Origin: Branchiostoma floridae
Lineage: Eukaryota > Chordata > Leptocardii > Amphioxiformes > Branchiostomatidae
Reading direction: 5' to 3'
DNA length: 64,000 nucleotides
Assembly: GCF_000003815.2 (NCBI RefSeq)
Contig: NC_049979.1
Location: forward strand, 2,416,606 to 2,480,605
The position numbers and the translations under genes were made by a program. The number at the start of each line of letters is the position of its first letter. Within the stretch, counting starts at the first letter, position 1. The notes beneath the pieces were generated by a model. The model ran no database searches and was not told the origin of the DNA. It saw only the letters and a list, made by a program, of their open reading frames with translations. This document shows, one piece after another, positions 63,635 through 64,000 of this stretch.

Positions 63635-63880
63635 TTCTGGCATCACATGGTGTAATGGTAGGGTGTTTGGTCCAGATCCCAGAGGTCCTGGGTTAGAATC
63701 CCTGATATGCCCCAACCTTAATGTATCTGTTGGAAAGGCACTTGACATGAATGTCTTCACCTCGCTGAGGTGAAAATGAGTACCTAGCCTCAGCTAGTGA
63801 TGCCCCTCTGGTAGGGCGTTAAATGGAGGTTCTGTGTTTAAGGAAAGCCACACCTCCAACACGAACATTTGTACACTGTG
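63635..63880 (+). mobile_element. tRNA-derived SINE, best-preserved head
   Basis: TGGTGTAATGGTAGGGTG and GGTCCTGGGTTAGAATCCC are clear A and B boxes. GGAAAGGCACTTGACATGAA and GCTGAGGTGAAAATGAGTAC follow. Confidence 0.78.
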
Positions 63881-64000
63881 AAAGATTCCCACCATATTAT
63901 TAACTGCCAATAGAAAGTATAATCAAGAGTTTTGGAAAGAGTAACTGATGCCTGTTTGTTTTTTGTTTTTTTTTCCATGATAAATAACAAACAGTCAAAA

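Overview
This is eukaryotic genomic DNA, most likely from a lancelet (Branchiostoma). The reasons are spliced metazoan genes, short phase-matched exons in long repeat-filled introns, many short inverted-repeat transposons, tRNA-derived SINEs, frequent ACATGTAC words, and minisatellites lying across exon/intron borders. The species call is an inference. There are no bacterial operons, CRISPR arrays or phage genes.

Layout. (1) 1-4098, minus strand: four exons of an unrecognised coiled-coil protein, with a sequence gap (N) at 1950-2766 and a dense cluster of CAGGTG E-boxes just upstream of the start. (2) 4.4-17.7 kb: a transposon-rich region with tandem segmental duplication. It holds a broken copy of a leucine-rich-repeat (LRR) receptor gene at 10763-11659 and three decayed copies of another, minus-strand gene. 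(3) 17715-20696, plus strand: an intact 993-codon LRR transmembrane protein. Its cytoplasmic tail is built from repeats that pair a YED[V/I]D tyrosine motif with a PPPLPPPR proline motif. This is the most unusual protein here. (4) 20.9-30.1 kb: no genes, a 57-bp minisatellite and a 365-bp satellite of about 8.4 near-identical copies. (5) 30464-60378, minus strand: a complete cobalamin-dependent methionine synthase (MTR) in 31 coding exons. The exon lengths sum to 3810 nt (1269 residues plus stop), and every junction keeps phase. (6) 61871 to the window end, plus strand: the first three coding exons of syntaxin-5 (STX5), head to head with MTR across a CRE- and ETS-containing putative shared promoter.

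The most striking DNA-level observation is in MTR. At nine or more exon borders, the exon edge together with its own splice site has been copied into the adjoining intron, from 2 to more than 20 times. This surrounds true exons with decoy splice sites. Several transposons also sit at sensitive points. One has a terminus inside the exon 6 splice donor, and a hAT-like element lies 9 nt plus its target duplication after the MTR stop codon.

MTR remethylates homocysteine in the cytosol, STX5 is the early-Golgi SNARE, and the LRR protein is probably a surface receptor or adhesion molecule. I see no sign that these genes act in one pathway; they are simply neighbours.
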